The notes: generated by a model from the sequence alone, not told the origin. A stretch of 64,000 nt of DNA from Butyrivibrio fibrisolvens 16/4 (GCA_000209815.1 FP929036.1:1645541-1709540); one strand, 5' to 3'; positions 8,808 through 18,452 are shown, counted from the first letter of the stretch. Made by a program: numbers and translations.

Positions 8808-9989
8808 ATGGCAGCTAATACAAATGATTTTTGGGAAGCTCTCACTGATCTTGCAAAAGAGAAAAACATCAGCATGGATGTATTAATCGAGACTATCGAG
8901 AATTCGCTTCTCATTGCATGCAAAAACAATTACGGAAAAGCAGATAATGCTAAGGTAGAAATCGACAAGAATACAGGTGAATATCACGTTTACCTTTCAA
9001 AGACAGTAGTTGATGAAGTAATGGATCCTGTTGAGGAGATTTCTCTTTCTGATGCACAGGATATCAGTGGAAAGCATCAGGTTGGAGATATTGTTCAGAT
9101 TGAGGTTAAGTCTAAGGACTTTGGTCGTATTGCAGCTACTGCAGCTAAGAACACTATTACACAGAAGATTCGTGAGGAAGAGCGTAAGGTTCTTTATGAG
9201 GAGTACTATGAGCTTCAGCACAAGGTTGTTACTGGTGTAGTTACACGTTTCTCTGGAAACAATATCCATGTTAATCTTGGCAAGCTTGAAGGCTTCCTTT
9301 CTGAGACAGAGCAGGTTAAGGGCGAGTACTACAAGCCACAGGACCGTATCAAGGTTTACATTGTAGAGGTTAAGACTTCTAACAAGGGACCACGTATCTT
9401 AGTTTCTCGTACTCATCCAGAGCTTGTTAAGAAGCTTTTCGAGGAAGAGGTTTCAGAGGTTCGTGATGGAATCGTTGAGATTAAGTCTATCTCTCGTGAG
9501 GCTGGTAGCCGTACAAAGATTGCTGTTTGGTCTAACGATGAGGATGTAGATCCAGTAGGTGCTTGCGTTGGTCAGAATGGTGCACGTGTAAATGCAATCG
9601 TTAATGAGCTTCGCGGTGAAAAGATTGATATTGTAGAGTGGGATGAGAACCCTGCATACCTTATTGAAAATGCACTTTCACCTGCAAAGGTTGTTGCAGT
9701 TATCGCTGATGCAGATGAAAAGACAGCTCGTGTAGTTGTTCCAGATTATCAGCTTTCACTTGCTATCGGTAAGGAAGGTCAGAATGCTCGTCTTGCAGCT
9801 CGTCTTACAGGCTTCAAGATTGATATCAAGAGTGAGACTCAGGCTAAGGAAGCAGGAGATTTCCTTGATTACGAGGAAGAGTACGATGATGACGAGTACT
9901 ATGATGAGGAAGAATACTACGATGAGGATGCTGAGTACGAAGAGGAGTACGAAGAATCTGATTCAGAAGAGTCTTCAGAGGAAGAATAA
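8808..9989 (+). CDS. nusA: Transcription termination/antitermination factor NusA
   Basis: NusA binds RNA polymerase and modulates pausing and termination. The 393 residues have the N-terminal polymerase-binding domain (1-125), the S1 domain (about 135-200, VVTGVVTRFSGNNIHVNLGKLEGFL) and two KH domains (about 200-345, with GACVGQNGARV and AIGKEGQNARLAARL). The last 40 residues are almost pure Asp, Glu and Tyr, an acidic tail that is not part of the basic fold. The start is ATG behind AGGAGG. The next gene begins on the base after the stop. The leader upstream of rimP could allow autoregulation by NusA, which is an inference. Confidence 0.96.
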   Translation: MAANTNDFWEALTDLAKEKNISMDVLIETIENSLLIACKNNYGKADNAKVEIDKNTGEYHVYLSKTVVDEVMDPVEEISLSDAQDISGKHQVGDIVQIEVKSKDFGRIAATAAKNTITQKIREEERKVLYEEYYELQHKVVTGVVTRFSGNNIHVNLGKLEGFLSETEQVKGEYYKPQDRIKVYIVEVKTSNKGPRILVSRTHPELVKKLFEEEVSEVRDGIVEIKSISREAGSRTKIAVWSNDEDVDPVGACVGQNGARVNAIVNELRGEKIDIVEWDENPAYLIENALSPAKVVAVIADADEKTARVVVPDYQLSLAIGKEGQNARLAARLTGFKIDIKSETQAKEAGDFLDYEEEYDDDEYYDEEEYYDEDAEYEEEYEESDSEESSEEE

Positions 9990-10217
9990 ATGAACGATAA
10001 TAAATTACCTCTTAGAAAATGTGTTGCCTGTGGGCAGATGCTTCCTAAGGATCAGCTTTTCAGAGTTGCTATAGTAGACGGTAAGGTACAGCTTGATATA
10101 AGTCTTAAGGCTCAAAGCCGTGGTGCATGGGTATGTAAGAATGAAAAGTGTATTTTACTTGCTGAAAAGAAAAGTCCTTTAACAGAGCATTTAAAACACC
10201 TGTTTCAGAAGAGGTGA
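9990..10217 (+). CDS. rnpM: YlxR/RnpM family RNA-binding protein (DUF448)
   Basis: This 75-residue protein has the family pattern LRKCVACGQ, then FRV and RGAWVCKNEKCI. The B. subtilis homologue binds RNase P RNA and modulates its activity, and was earlier called YlxR. It abuts nusA with no gap and precedes ylxQ, the conserved order. The start codon follows the nusA stop directly, so translation is likely coupled. Confidence 0.92.
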   Translation: MNDNKLPLRKCVACGQMLPKDQLFRVAIVDGKVQLDISLKAQSRGAWVCKNEKCILLAEKKSPLTEHLKHLFQKR

Positions 10218-10244
10218 TTAACAGTTTAATAATGGAGTTAGAAA

Positions 10245-10550
10245 ATGGCAGTAGATAAAGGTCTTAATATGATTAGTATGGCCATGAAGGCCGGAAGATT
10301 AGTTAGTGGAGAATTCGCATGCGAACAAGCCATTAAAGAGGGCGTTGGAGAGCTTTGTATAGTAGCTACTGATGCTTCTGACAATACTAAAAAATCATTT
10401 TCAAATTCCTGTGAGTTCTACGATGTTAAGTACGTAGAATATGGAACTAAAGAATCTTTAGGTCATGCAATTGGAAAAGAATATCGGGCATCCATTGTAG
10501 TGTGCGATGAAAATTTATCCTTAAGCATTCTAGATAAGATACTGAAGTAG
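10245..10550 (+). CDS. ylxQ: L7Ae-family RNA-binding protein YlxQ
   Basis: A 101-residue L7Ae/L30e-like protein. It opens with the family pattern NMISMAMKAGRLVSGEFAC, in which the Gly-containing turn contacts kink-turn RNA. Its mid part (ELCIVATDASDNTKK) matches the central strand and following helix. It lies between rnpM and infB as in most Firmicutes. The exact role in the cell is not settled; ribosome-associated or kink-turn binding is expected from the family. Confidence 0.9.
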   Translation: MAVDKGLNMISMAMKAGRLVSGEFACEQAIKEGVGELCIVATDASDNTKKSFSNSCEFYDVKYVEYGTKESLGHAIGKEYRASIVVCDENLSLSILDKILK

Positions 10551-10566
10551 ATGAGGAGGATATTAG

Positions 10567-13263
10567 ATGGCAAAAATTAAAGTACATGAATTAGCTAAAG
10601 AGCTGGGAAAGGAAAGTAAGGACGTTATTGCTTTTCTCGAGGCAAGTGGTATAGAAGCAAAGGCTCAGAGCGGAGTTGAAGATGACGTTGCAGCAAAGGT
10701 AAGAGCTAAGTTTGGTGCAAAGGAAGAAAAGAAAGCTGCTACAAAGCAGGCTCATACTGTAGATAAGGAAGGCAATCCAGTTAAGAAGGCACGTCCGGTT
10801 GACAAGGATGGCAATCCAGTTAAGAAAAAGAAGAACGTTTTTGTAGTTACTCGTGATCGTGACGACAGAAGAAGACGTCCAGGTTCAGATTCTTCTAGAA
10901 ACGAAAACAGAGATAACAACAATAATGGTCAGAAGAAGCAGGCTCAGCAGCCACAGCCAAGAGGTCCAATCAGACCACGTTCATTTGCTGATGGTGTACG
11001 TCCATCTCAGAGAGCAAGCGCTCAGTCTCAGGATACTGAATTTGTATCAAAGAGAAATAATGAGGAAGCTGCAGAGCGTCCAGTTAAGAAGGAACGCACA
11101 GAACGTCCAGAAAGAAATGAACGTACTGAGAGAAATGAACGTCCAGAAAGACGCGAAGGAAGACAGGAGCGTACAGAGCGTGGCGATAGACCAGCAAGAG
11201 GCGATAGACCAGCTGGAAAGCGTCCAGAAAGAAACGACAGACCTGAGAGAAATGATAGAGGTGACAGACCAGCTAGACCAGACAATCGTGGTGACAGAAA
11301 TTCTCGTCCATCACAGAATGCTGCTCCTGATATGGCACCTTCTAACAACAATGGTAAGGGCGGACGTCGTGACGACAAGAAAAAGAAGAATAACAAGGAC
11401 AACAATAATTTAGGCGGAAAGAAGCAGGAGAATTTCATCAATCTTGAGAAGAATGGTGGAAAGAAGAAAAAGAACAATGCTCCAAAGGCTCCAGAGCGTA
11501 ATATGGAAGAGGTTCTTACTATCACAATCCCTGAGAGAATTACTATCAAGGATCTTGCTGATAAGATGAAGGTTCAGGCTTCTGCTGTTGTTAAGACTCT
11601 TTTCATGAAGGGTACTATGGTTACTGTTAACCAGGAAGTTGATTTTGAGAAGGCTGAGGAAATCGCACTTGAATTCAACTGTATCTGTGAGGAAGAGGAA
11701 AAGGTTGATGTTATCGCTGAGCTTCTTAAGGAAGAGGAAGAAGATACATCAAGCTTCCCATCACGTCCACCTGTTGTCTGCGTAATGGGTCACGTTGACC
11801 ACGGTAAAACATCACTCCTTGATGCAATCCGTGATACAAAGGTTACAGACCGTGAGGCTGGTGGTATCACACAGCACATCGGTGCTTATACAGTATCAAT
11901 CAATAATCAGGATATTACATTCCTTGATACACCAGGTCACGAGGCCTTCACAGCAATGCGTATGCGTGGTGCAAACTCTACAGATATTGCTATCCTTGTA
12001 GTTGCTGCTGATGATGGTGTTATGCCTCAGACTGTAGAAGCTATTAATCATGCAAAGGCTGCTGGCATCGAAATTATCGTTGCTATCAACAAGATTGATA
12101 AGCCAAATGCAAATATTGACAGAGTTAAGCAGGAGCTTTCTGAGTACCAGCTTATCCCTGAGGATTGGGGCGGAAGCACAGTATTCTGTCCAGTATCAGC
12201 TCATACTAAGGAAGGTATCGACAACCTCCTTGAGATGATTCTTCTTACAGCAGAGGTTCTTGAGCTTAGAGCTAATCCTAATCGTAAGGCTCGTGGTCTT
12301 GTTATCGAGGCACAGCTTGATAAGGGACGCGGTGCTGTTGCCACAGTACTTGTTCAGAAGGGTACACTTCACGTAGGTGATCCAGTTGCCTGTGGTAGCT
12401 GCTATGGTAAGGTTCGTGCTATGCTTGATGATACTGGAGCTCGTGTTAAGAGTGCAGGTCCTTCAGTTCCTGTAGAGATTCTTGGTCTTTCTGAGGTTCC
12501 AAATGCAGGCGAGGTTCTTATGTCATTTGATTCTGAGAAGGAAGCACATGCATTTGCTGATACATTCGTAGCTGAGCACAAGAACAAGCTTGTAGAGCAG
12601 ACTAAATCTAAGATGTCTCTTGATGCACTCTTTAGTGAGATTGAATCAGGAAATCTTAAGGAACTTGATATTATTGTTAAGGCCGACGTTCAGGGTTCTG
12701 TAGAGGCTGTTAAGCAGTCACTTGAGAAGCTTTCAAACGAAGAAGTTGTTGTTAAGACTATCCACGGTGGTGTTGGTACAATCAATGAGTCAGACGTTGT
12801 ACTTGCATCTGCATCAAATGCTATCATCATCGGTTTCAACGTTCGTGTTGACCCACAGGCTAAGATGACAGCTGATAGAGAAGGTGTAGATCTTCGTCTT
12901 TACAAGGTAATCTATGATGCAATCAACGATGTTGAATCTGCTATGAAGGGAATGCTTGATCCTATCTTCGAAGAGAAGGTTATCGGTCACGCAGAGGTTC
13001 GCCAAATCTTCAAGGCTTCTGGTGTTGGAAACATTGCTGGTTCATATGTAACAGATGGTTACTTCCAGAGAGATTGTATGGTTCGTGTTACTCGTGAAGG
13101 TGAGCTTATCCATGAAGGAAAGCTTGGTTCCCTCAAGAGATTCAAGGACGATGTTAAGGAAGTTAAGACAAACTTTGAGTGTGGTCTTGTTATTGAAGAC
13201 TTTAATGATGTTCAGGAAATGGATATTATTGAGGCCTACATTATGGTTGAGGTACCTAGATAA
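10567..13263 (+). CDS. infB: Translation initiation factor IF-2
   Basis: IF-2 is the GTPase that places initiator tRNA on the ribosome. The 898 residues have an N-terminal IF2_N domain (1-50), a basic linker to about residue 300, a second IF2_N-like domain (about 320-385), the G domain and domains II-IV. GTPase motifs are GHVDHGKT at about 408-415, DTPGH and NKID. The linker holds imperfect repeats of R-P-E-R-N-x and G-D-R-P-A units, and its codons favour Asn, Arg and Asp. The gene follows ylxQ by 16 bases and overlaps rbfA by one base (TAATG). Confidence 0.97.
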   Translation: MAKIKVHELAKELGKESKDVIAFLEASGIEAKAQSGVEDDVAAKVRAKFGAKEEKKAATKQAHTVDKEGNPVKKARPVDKDGNPVKKKKNVFVVTRDRDDRRRRPGSDSSRNENRDNNNNGQKKQAQQPQPRGPIRPRSFADGVRPSQRASAQSQDTEFVSKRNNEEAAERPVKKERTERPERNERTERNERPERREGRQERTERGDRPARGDRPAGKRPERNDRPERNDRGDRPARPDNRGDRNSRPSQNAAPDMAPSNNNGKGGRRDDKKKKNNKDNNNLGGKKQENFINLEKNGGKKKKNNAPKAPERNMEEVLTITIPERITIKDLADKMKVQASAVVKTLFMKGTMVTVNQEVDFEKAEEIALEFNCICEEEEKVDVIAELLKEEEEDTSSFPSRPPVVCVMGHVDHGKTSLLDAIRDTKVTDREAGGITQHIGAYTVSINNQDITFLDTPGHEAFTAMRMRGANSTDIAILVVAADDGVMPQTVEAINHAKAAGIEIIVAINKIDKPNANIDRVKQELSEYQLIPEDWGGSTVFCPVSAHTKEGIDNLLEMILLTAEVLELRANPNRKARGLVIEAQLDKGRGAVATVLVQKGTLHVGDPVACGSCYGKVRAMLDDTGARVKSAGPSVPVEILGLSEVPNAGEVLMSFDSEKEAHAFADTFVAEHKNKLVEQTKSKMSLDALFSEIESGNLKELDIIVKADVQGSVEAVKQSLEKLSNEEVVVKTIHGGVGTINESDVVLASASNAIIIGFNVRVDPQAKMTADREGVDLRLYKVIYDAINDVESAMKGMLDPIFEEKVIGHAEVRQIFKASGVGNIAGSYVTDGYFQRDCMVRVTREGELIHEGKLGSLKRFKDDVKEVKTNFECGLVIEDFNDVQEMDIIEAYIMVEVPR

Positions 13264-13637
13264 TGAGAAAGAATTCAGTTAAAAATACACGTATTAACGA
13301 AGAAGTTATGCGTGAGCTTAGCAATATTATTCGTCTCGAGGTAAAGGATCCACGTATATCACCGGTTACATCGGTGGTATCTGTGGAAGTTGCCCCAGAC
13401 CTTAAGACTTGCAAGGCATATATTTCAGTTCTCGGTGATGATGAGGCAGTAGCTAAGACTATCGAAGGTCTTAAGAGCTCTGCTGGTTTCATTCGCCGTG
13501 AGCTTGCTCACAGAATTAATCTTAGAAATACACCTGAGATTACATTTGTAAGTGATCAGTCAATTGCTTACGCTGCAAAAATGAGCAAACTTATTGATGA
13601 GGTCAATGCACCTCTTCATGCTAGAGAAGAAGACTAA
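13263..13637 (+). CDS. rbfA: Ribosome-binding factor A
   Basis: RbfA is a cold-shock-related 16S rRNA processing and 30S maturation factor. The 124 residues have the single KH-like fold with the pattern VKDPRIS, then VEVAPDLKTCKAYISVLG and the signature RRELAHRINLRNTPEITF. It overlaps the infB stop by one base, so translation is coupled. The next gene is separated by a palindromic element. Confidence 0.95.
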   Translation: MRKNSVKNTRINEEVMRELSNIIRLEVKDPRISPVTSVVSVEVAPDLKTCKAYISVLGDDEAVAKTIEGLKSSAGFIRRELAHRINLRNTPEITFVSDQSIAYAAKMSKLIDEVNAPLHAREED

Positions 13638-13644
13638 TACTCAT

Positions 13645-13690
13645 GGCTTCCCCCTGGGGGAAGCTGTCAGCTTTAGCTGACTGATGAGGG
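13645..13690. repeat. Double-hairpin palindromic intergenic element
   Basis: Two perfect palindromes lie back to back: GCTTCCCCC-T-GGGGGAAGC (13646-13664) and GTCAGCT-TT-AGCTGAC (13666-13681), followed by TGATGAGGGG. The layout and base composition look like dispersed REP-like elements of gut Firmicutes. I see only this copy in the window, so the repeat status is an inference. Confidence 0.5.
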
Positions 13691-13708
13691 GAAAACAGGA
13701 GAAAAATT

Positions 13709-14686
13709 ATGATAGACAACTTTAATGAACTTTTATCCAATTCTAAAGTAGTAGGAATCAGCGGCCACATAAGACCAGATGGAGACTGCGTTGGTTCTTG
13801 TATGGCTATGTACAATTACATAGATACTTACTATCCTCAGATAGAAGTTCATGTCTATCTTGATCCTATCCCAAATATTTTTAAATTCTTTAAGAATGCT
13901 GATAAGATTGAAGATATTCATACAGTATCGGCAGATAAAAATTTTGATTTATTCATTGCACTTGATTGCAGTGATGGCGGAAGATTAGGAGATGTCTTCC
14001 CATTCTTTGAAAAAGCAACTCACACCATTTGTATTGATCATCATATGACAAATGGTGGTTTTGCTGAATTTTCTTATATTATCCCAGATGACAGTTCTAC
14101 TTGTGAGCTTGTATTTAATCAATTTGGAAAGGACAAAATCACTAAGGATATTGCAGAATGCCTTTATACTGGCATTATTCATGATACTGGTGTATTTCAG
14201 TATTCCTGCACAACAGAATCCACAATGGATGCTGCAGGCTTTTTAATGACAAAGGGCATCAATTATCCAAAGATTTGTACGGATACATATTTTGCCAAGA
14301 CTATGGTTCAAAACAGAATGCTTGGAAAGGCTTTATTAGGCTGTAAAACCTTCCACGATGGAAAAATTATCGCTGCTGTAATTACAGCTGATGATATGGC
14401 AGAATACAGCGCTCAGAGTAAGCACTTAGAAGGTATTGTTCAACAGCTTCGTGACACAACAGGAGTAGAGGTAGCGGTTTTCCTTTACGAGCTTGAAAAC
14501 GGAGAGTTTAAGGGTAGTACAAGAGCTTCTGGCGATGTAGATTTAACTGTTATCACTGGCGTTTATGGTGGTGGTGGACACAAGAAAGCAGCAGGATTTT
14601 CTGTTAACACTAATGATCCTTGGGCTATTGTAGATGAAATAGTTTCCATGGTAGAAAAACAATTTAAAGAGTTAGGAATTAACTAA
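13709..14686 (+). CDS. nrnA: NrnA-type DHH phosphoesterase (nanoRNase/pAp phosphatase)
   Basis: The family degrades very short RNAs and dephosphorylates pAp. The 325 residues have metal-binding motifs of the DHH domain: H20, D24 and D26 in GHIRPDGDC, D86 in ALDCSD, and D110-H111-H112. The C-terminal DHHA1 domain ends with the glycine-rich GGGGHKKAAG motif. The ATG at 13709 follows AGGAG. The stop overlaps the truB start (TAATG). The order rbfA-nrnA-truB-ribF is common in Firmicutes and supports the call. Confidence 0.92.
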   Translation: MIDNFNELLSNSKVVGISGHIRPDGDCVGSCMAMYNYIDTYYPQIEVHVYLDPIPNIFKFFKNADKIEDIHTVSADKNFDLFIALDCSDGGRLGDVFPFFEKATHTICIDHHMTNGGFAEFSYIIPDDSSTCELVFNQFGKDKITKDIAECLYTGIIHDTGVFQYSCTTESTMDAAGFLMTKGINYPKICTDTYFAKTMVQNRMLGKALLGCKTFHDGKIIAAVITADDMAEYSAQSKHLEGIVQQLRDTTGVEVAVFLYELENGEFKGSTRASGDVDLTVITGVYGGGGHKKAAGFSVNTNDPWAIVDEIVSMVEKQFKELGIN

Positions 14687-15589
14687 TGAATAGCGGAATA
14701 ATCAATGTCTATAAGGAAGCAGGCTATACATCTTTTGATGTTGTTGCTAAGCTTCGCGGCATTTTAAAATAAAAAGATTGGACATACGGGCACACTTGAT
14801 CCTGATGCGACAGGTGTGCTTCCTGTTTGTATAGGGAAAGCTACAAAGCTTTGCGATATGCTTACAGATAAGGATAAAGTTTACGAATGTGTTATGCTCC
14901 TTGGAGTTGAGACAGATACTTATGATATGAGTGGACGTATTCTTCAGAAGAAATCGGTTCAAGTATCTGAAAAACAGGTTGAGGATGCTATCAATTCATT
15001 CGTAGGGGATATAATGCAGGTCCCTCCTATGTATTCTGCATTAAAGGTAAATGGCAAAAAGCTTTATGAGCTTGCCAGAGAGGGAAAAGAGGTGGAAAGA
15101 AAGCCTCGTCCTGTTACTATTTTTAGTATTGACATTATTTCGATGAGTCTTCCTGAGGTATCAATCAGGATACATTGTAGCAAAGGGACATATATCAGAT
15201 CTCTTTGTCATGATGTAGGTGAAGTGTTGGGCTGCGGTTGCGCCATGAAATCACTTGTCCGCACCAGAGTTAGTCAGTTTGATATAGCAGATGCAAAAAC
15301 TTTAGATGAAATAGAAAAGATTTTCAAAAATGGCAAAATAGATGGTATAATGATGCCAATAGCTGCAGCTTTTGAAGAAATGGGAACAGTTTTTGTCATC
15401 CCAACAGAAGAGGCTGTAAAACAAGCTGTTAACGGCGGAAAGATTCCTGTTACTAACGTATTTGCGGAATCTATTAGCAGCTTCACAGAAGGAATGCGAT
15501 ATCGAATATTCCTTCCAGATAACCGTTTCCTCGGGGTATATAAATATGAGGAATCAAAATTTATTTTGGAGAAAATGTTTTTGGAATAA
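14686..15589 (+). CDS. truB: tRNA pseudouridine-55 synthase TruB (one frame break)
   Basis: TruB makes pseudouridine 55 in the T-loop of tRNAs. The first 28 residues (MNSGIINVYKEAGYTSFDVV and on) sit in one frame. The rest sits in another because one A is missing from A4 at 14766-14769. Restored, the protein reads ILKNKKIGHTGTLDPDATG and is about 301 residues. The catalytic Asp is in GTLDPDATG near residue 39. Other signatures are PPMYSALKVNGKKLYELAR and the CSKGTYIRSLCHDVG motif. It overlaps nrnA by one base and ends two bases before ribF. Confidence 0.94.
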
Positions 15590-15591
15590 TT

Positions 15592-16518
15592 ATGGAGTAT
15601 TTACATTCTTTATTTGACACAGTAATTTCAGAGCCAACAGCAGTCACTGTTGGAAAGTTTGATGGTATTCACAGAGGTCATACTCTTTTGACCTCTGATA
15701 TTATATCTAAGAAGGAGCAGGGCCTTAAATCCTGTCTCATTACGTTCACTAATTCCCCTAGATTTTTACTTAAAGAAGATAGTACGCCTAGTCTTATCAC
15801 AAATAAAGAGCGTATGTTTATGCTTGATAATAATGGATTAGACTATCTTATAGAATGTCCTTTTGACGAAAGGTTAATGCAGACTGACGCCAAAAGCTTC
15901 ATAGAGTTTCTTGTTAAGAATCTTAATATGAAATATATGATTTCTGGCTCAGATTTTACATTTGGTCACAAGGGTGCTGGAAATGCCCGGCTTCTCCTTA
16001 AGCTTTCCAAGGAATTAGGCTTTGAATATAAGGTAATAGAAAAGATAAAAAAAGATAACCGAGATATTAGCAGCACCTATATTAGGGAAGAGCTCAAAGA
16101 AGGGCATATTGATTGTGTAAATGAAATGCTAGGATACGATTATTTCGTATGGGGCGAGGTGGTCCACGGCGCTCATTTGGGACACAAAATCGGCATTCCT
16201 ACGATCAATATTATGCCAGGCAAAGTAAAGCTTGTTCCAAAGTTTGGAGTTTATGTCACTACCATAGATTTCGATGGAAGAATATATCACGGAGTTACTA
16301 ATGTAGGTACAAAGCCTTCTGTTAGCGATGAAAATGTTGTAGGAATAGAAACTCACATTTTAGATTATAACGGGGATTTATATGGAAAATTTGTAAAGGT
16401 AACCTTTGAAAGCTTCCTTCGACCTGAAATGAAATTTAATTCAATAGAAGAACTAAAAAATCAGATGAATGCAGATAAAATTAAGGCAAAAAACTATTTC
16501 AACAAAAATAATAAGTGA
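15592..16518 (+). CDS. ribF: Bifunctional riboflavin kinase/FAD synthetase
   Basis: RibF makes FMN and then FAD. The 308 residues carry an N-terminal FAD synthetase domain with GKFDGIHRGHT (21-31) and a later SSTYIREELKEG. The riboflavin kinase domain begins near residue 182, with GHKIGIPTINI and the signature VTNVGTKPSV. The C-terminal part has FLRPEMKF. The gene lies two bases after truB, and closes the rimP-ribF operon. FMN made here is needed by the RnfD and RnfG subunits encoded further on. Confidence 0.95.
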   Translation: MEYLHSLFDTVISEPTAVTVGKFDGIHRGHTLLTSDIISKKEQGLKSCLITFTNSPRFLLKEDSTPSLITNKERMFMLDNNGLDYLIECPFDERLMQTDAKSFIEFLVKNLNMKYMISGSDFTFGHKGAGNARLLLKLSKELGFEYKVIEKIKKDNRDISSTYIREELKEGHIDCVNEMLGYDYFVWGEVVHGAHLGHKIGIPTINIMPGKVKLVPKFGVYVTTIDFDGRIYHGVTNVGTKPSVSDENVVGIETHILDYNGDLYGKFVKVTFESFLRPEMKFNSIEELKNQMNADKIKAKNYFNKNNK

Positions 16519-16566
16519 CAGATGTCTGATAGGTATCTGAACATATTACGAAATTGTTACATTTGA

Positions 16567-16607
16567 TTGACATGAAAGGTGAAACTTGATATACTCATAC
16601 AAGTTTC
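16567..16607 (+). promoter_or_regulatory. Promoter with an inverted repeat around the -10 box
   Basis: TTGACA (16567-16572), 17 bases and TATACT (16590-16595) make a near-perfect promoter. An 8-base perfect inverted repeat, GAAACTTG (16581-16588) and CAAGTTTC (16600-16607), flanks the -10 box and could be an operator. Confidence 0.8.
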
Positions 16608-16632
16608 GGTTTTAAGTTTTATTGGAGGATTT

Positions 16633-17697
16633 ATGAAGAAACGCGTTATTTCAGCTTTTTCGTTAGTATGTGCAACAGCCATTATATTTGACTATTGCGT
16701 TGATTCACAGACTAATATAAATAAAGATATTAATACAACTAATGCTGTAGCAGGTGCTATAGCTGTTGCGAATGTTGATTTATCTGATTTAGACAGACTT
16801 TCAGTTACTGATTCTAGTGCCATTGCTACAGCTAAGTCTTTGGGCGATATCTATGGCTATAATAATATTGGTATTTGTAATGTCTCAGAAGGAAATCTTA
16901 ACATTCGTGAATCTGCTTCCACAGAAGGAAAGCTGGTAGGTAAGTTCCCTGCATTGGCTGCCTGCGAAATTCTTGATACAGAAGGTGATTGGAGCCATAT
17001 CAAGTCAGGTGAGGTAGAAGGTTATGTACTTACAGAATATCTTATCACTGGCGATGCAGCCTGGGACAAGGCAGTAGAGCTTGCAGAGTATGTTGCTACT
17101 GCTAAAACAGGTGGTCTTAGAGTTCGTGAACAAGGCAATACTGATAGTGAAATTATATATCAGCTTGCAGAGGGTGAAGAGATTGCTATCCTCGATAATA
17201 CTCAAGGAGATGAGTGGATTAAAGTTGATGTGGACGGCGATGAGGGCTATGTTTGCGCTGAGTATGTCGATGTAGATCTTTCATTTAGAACAGCTATGAC
17301 TCTTACTGAGGCCAGATATGGAGCGGGTGTTTCTGATGTTCGTATGGCTATTTGCGATAATGCTCTTCAGTATGTAGGTAATCGTTATGTGTGGGGTGGT
17401 ACATCTCTTACTAATGGTGTAGACTGCTCTGGATTTACAATGCAGATTATGAGACAGTATGGAGTATATCTTAGCCATTCTTCACGTGCGCAGGCTAATG
17501 AAGGTACAAAGATTAGTACTTCAGAATTAAAGCCTGGAGATTTGATTTTCTATGGAAAGGGTGGTCGCATCAACCATGTAGCTATTTACATTGGTGGTGG
17601 TCAGATTGTTCACGCATCAAACAAGCGTGATGGTATCAAGATTTCAAATTACATGTACCGTACACCTATTAAATGTGTTCGTGTTATTTACGATTAG
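16633..17697 (+). CDS. Secreted NlpC/P60 peptidoglycan endopeptidase with two SH3b domains
   Basis: The enzyme should cleave stem-peptide bonds in peptidoglycan. From ATG 16633 (behind GGAGG) the product is 354 residues. It has a signal peptide in the first 25 or so residues, two bacterial SH3 domains (about 78-140 and 152-223) and a C-terminal NlpC/P60 domain (about 235-354). The catalytic set is C275 in GVDCSGF, H325 in INHVAIY and H337 in VHASN. An ORF start at 16579 lies inside the promoter and is rejected. The gene has its own promoter and terminators, so it is monocistronic. A role in cell separation or wall turnover fits. Confidence 0.92.
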   Translation: MKKRVISAFSLVCATAIIFDYCVDSQTNINKDINTTNAVAGAIAVANVDLSDLDRLSVTDSSAIATAKSLGDIYGYNNIGICNVSEGNLNIRESASTEGKLVGKFPALAACEILDTEGDWSHIKSGEVEGYVLTEYLITGDAAWDKAVELAEYVATAKTGGLRVREQGNTDSEIIYQLAEGEEIAILDNTQGDEWIKVDVDGDEGYVCAEYVDVDLSFRTAMTLTEARYGAGVSDVRMAICDNALQYVGNRYVWGGTSLTNGVDCSGFTMQIMRQYGVYLSHSSRAQANEGTKISTSELKPGDLIFYGKGGRINHVAIYIGGGQIVHASNKRDGIKISNYMYRTPIKCVRVIYD

Positions 17698-17735
17698 CAA
17701 ACAGGAGGGTTCCCTTTAAGGGAGTTACCTGTTTG
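17698..17735 (+). terminator. First hairpin after the NlpC/P60 gene
   Basis: The arms CAAACAGG (17698-17705) and CCTGTTTG (17728-17735) are perfect, with an inner palindrome CCCTTTAAGGG. No T-run follows directly, so it may stabilise the mRNA end. Confidence 0.55.
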
Positions 17736-17739
17736 CTAC

Positions 17740-17791
17740 AACTCACACCATTGCCGGAGGCAATTTGCATGGTGTGAGTTTTCCCGTTTTT
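17740..17791 (+). terminator. Second hairpin and intrinsic terminator
   Basis: The arms AACTCACACCA (17740-17750) and TGGTGTGAGTT (17770-17780) are perfect, with an inner TTGCC/GGCAA stem. The tail is TTCCCGTTTTT. Confidence 0.8.
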
Positions 17792-17886
17792 GTGGATTTT
17801 TATCTACCTTATAGTTTATTTTTATGTTAAAATATTAAACGTGGTTATCCACATAATTTGAATTTACATTGGAGAGGAATTATAAA

Positions 17887-18396
17887 ATGAGTTTACTTGA
17901 ACAGTGGCAGAAGATTGCCTACAATCAGAATCAATCTCAGGCTGATTTACAGAGATTCTGGCAGAATTATTTTCTTTTAGAGAAGGGTATTTACGAGCAG
18001 CTTCTTGATGATCCTGATACAGAAGTTAAGGGTACAGTAAAGGAGCTTGCTGAAAAATATAAAATCGAGGTTATGCCAATGGTTGGTTTCCTTGATGGAA
18101 TCAACGATTCACTTGTTGAGCCAAACCCAATCGACACAATGGAAGAGGATACAGTAGTTTCTCTTAAGTTCGATAAGGAAAAGCTCTACAAGAACATGAT
18201 TGATGCAAAGGCTGATTGGCTTTACGGTCTTCCACAGTGGGAGAAAATTTTTGATGCAGATACTCTTAAGAACCTTACAAAGGAAGCTAAGAACATGCAC
18301 ACAATCATTCGTACAGAGAAAAAGATTGGTCGTAATGATCCATGTCCTTGTGGTTCTGGAAAGAAATATAAGCATTGCTGTATGAAGCGTGCATAA
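17887..18396 (+). CDS. SEC-C motif protein
   Basis: A 169-residue cytoplasmic protein. The first 145 residues are helical and match no family I can name with certainty. The C-terminus has the SEC-C zinc motif: C153-P-C155 and, eight residues on, H163-C164-C165, in the frame [18 protein letters not shown]. This module was described in SecA and binds Zn and proteins. I chose ATG 17887 over an in-frame TTG at 17869 because GGAGAGG then stands at a normal distance. The gene is alone between terminators, and its function is unknown. Confidence 0.8.
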   Translation: MSLLEQWQKIAYNQNQSQADLQRFWQNYFLLEKGIYEQLLDDPDTEVKGTVKELAEKYKIEVMPMVGFLDGINDSLVEPNPIDTMEEDTVVSLKFDKEKLYKNMIDAKADWLYGLPQWEKIFDADTLKNLTKEAKNMHTIIRTEKKIGRNDPCPCGSGKKYKHCCMKRA

Positions 18397-18452
18397 AATC
18401 TTGAGCTTGCGAAAAGATTTTATGTACTAGTAAGATTCAGAATGAATCTTAC
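18392..18452 (+). other. Two tandem hairpins after the SEC-C gene
   Basis: The arms CATAAAATCTT (18392-18402) and AAGATTTTATG (18414-18424) are perfect and include the stop codon. A second perfect hairpin, GTAAGATTCA (18430-18439) and TGAATCTTAC (18443-18452), has a GAA loop. Neither has a proper T-run, so they may protect the mRNA end or be degenerate terminators. Confidence 0.45.

Noticed and set aside
10930-11420. CRISPR-like repeats in the infB region
   Set aside because: The repeats are imperfect, in frame and encode a charged linker of IF-2.
11028-11549. Long minus-strand open frame opposite infB
   Set aside because: It is the antisense of the Arg/Asn/Lys-rich linker and Lys-rich part of IF-2. 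The composition (Ser, Leu, Phe) is a mirror of that, and it has no ribosome site.
16579-16632. Longer N-terminus for the NlpC/P60 gene
   Set aside because: It would begin inside the promoter spacer. The ATG at 16633 has a good ribosome site and gives a proper signal peptide.
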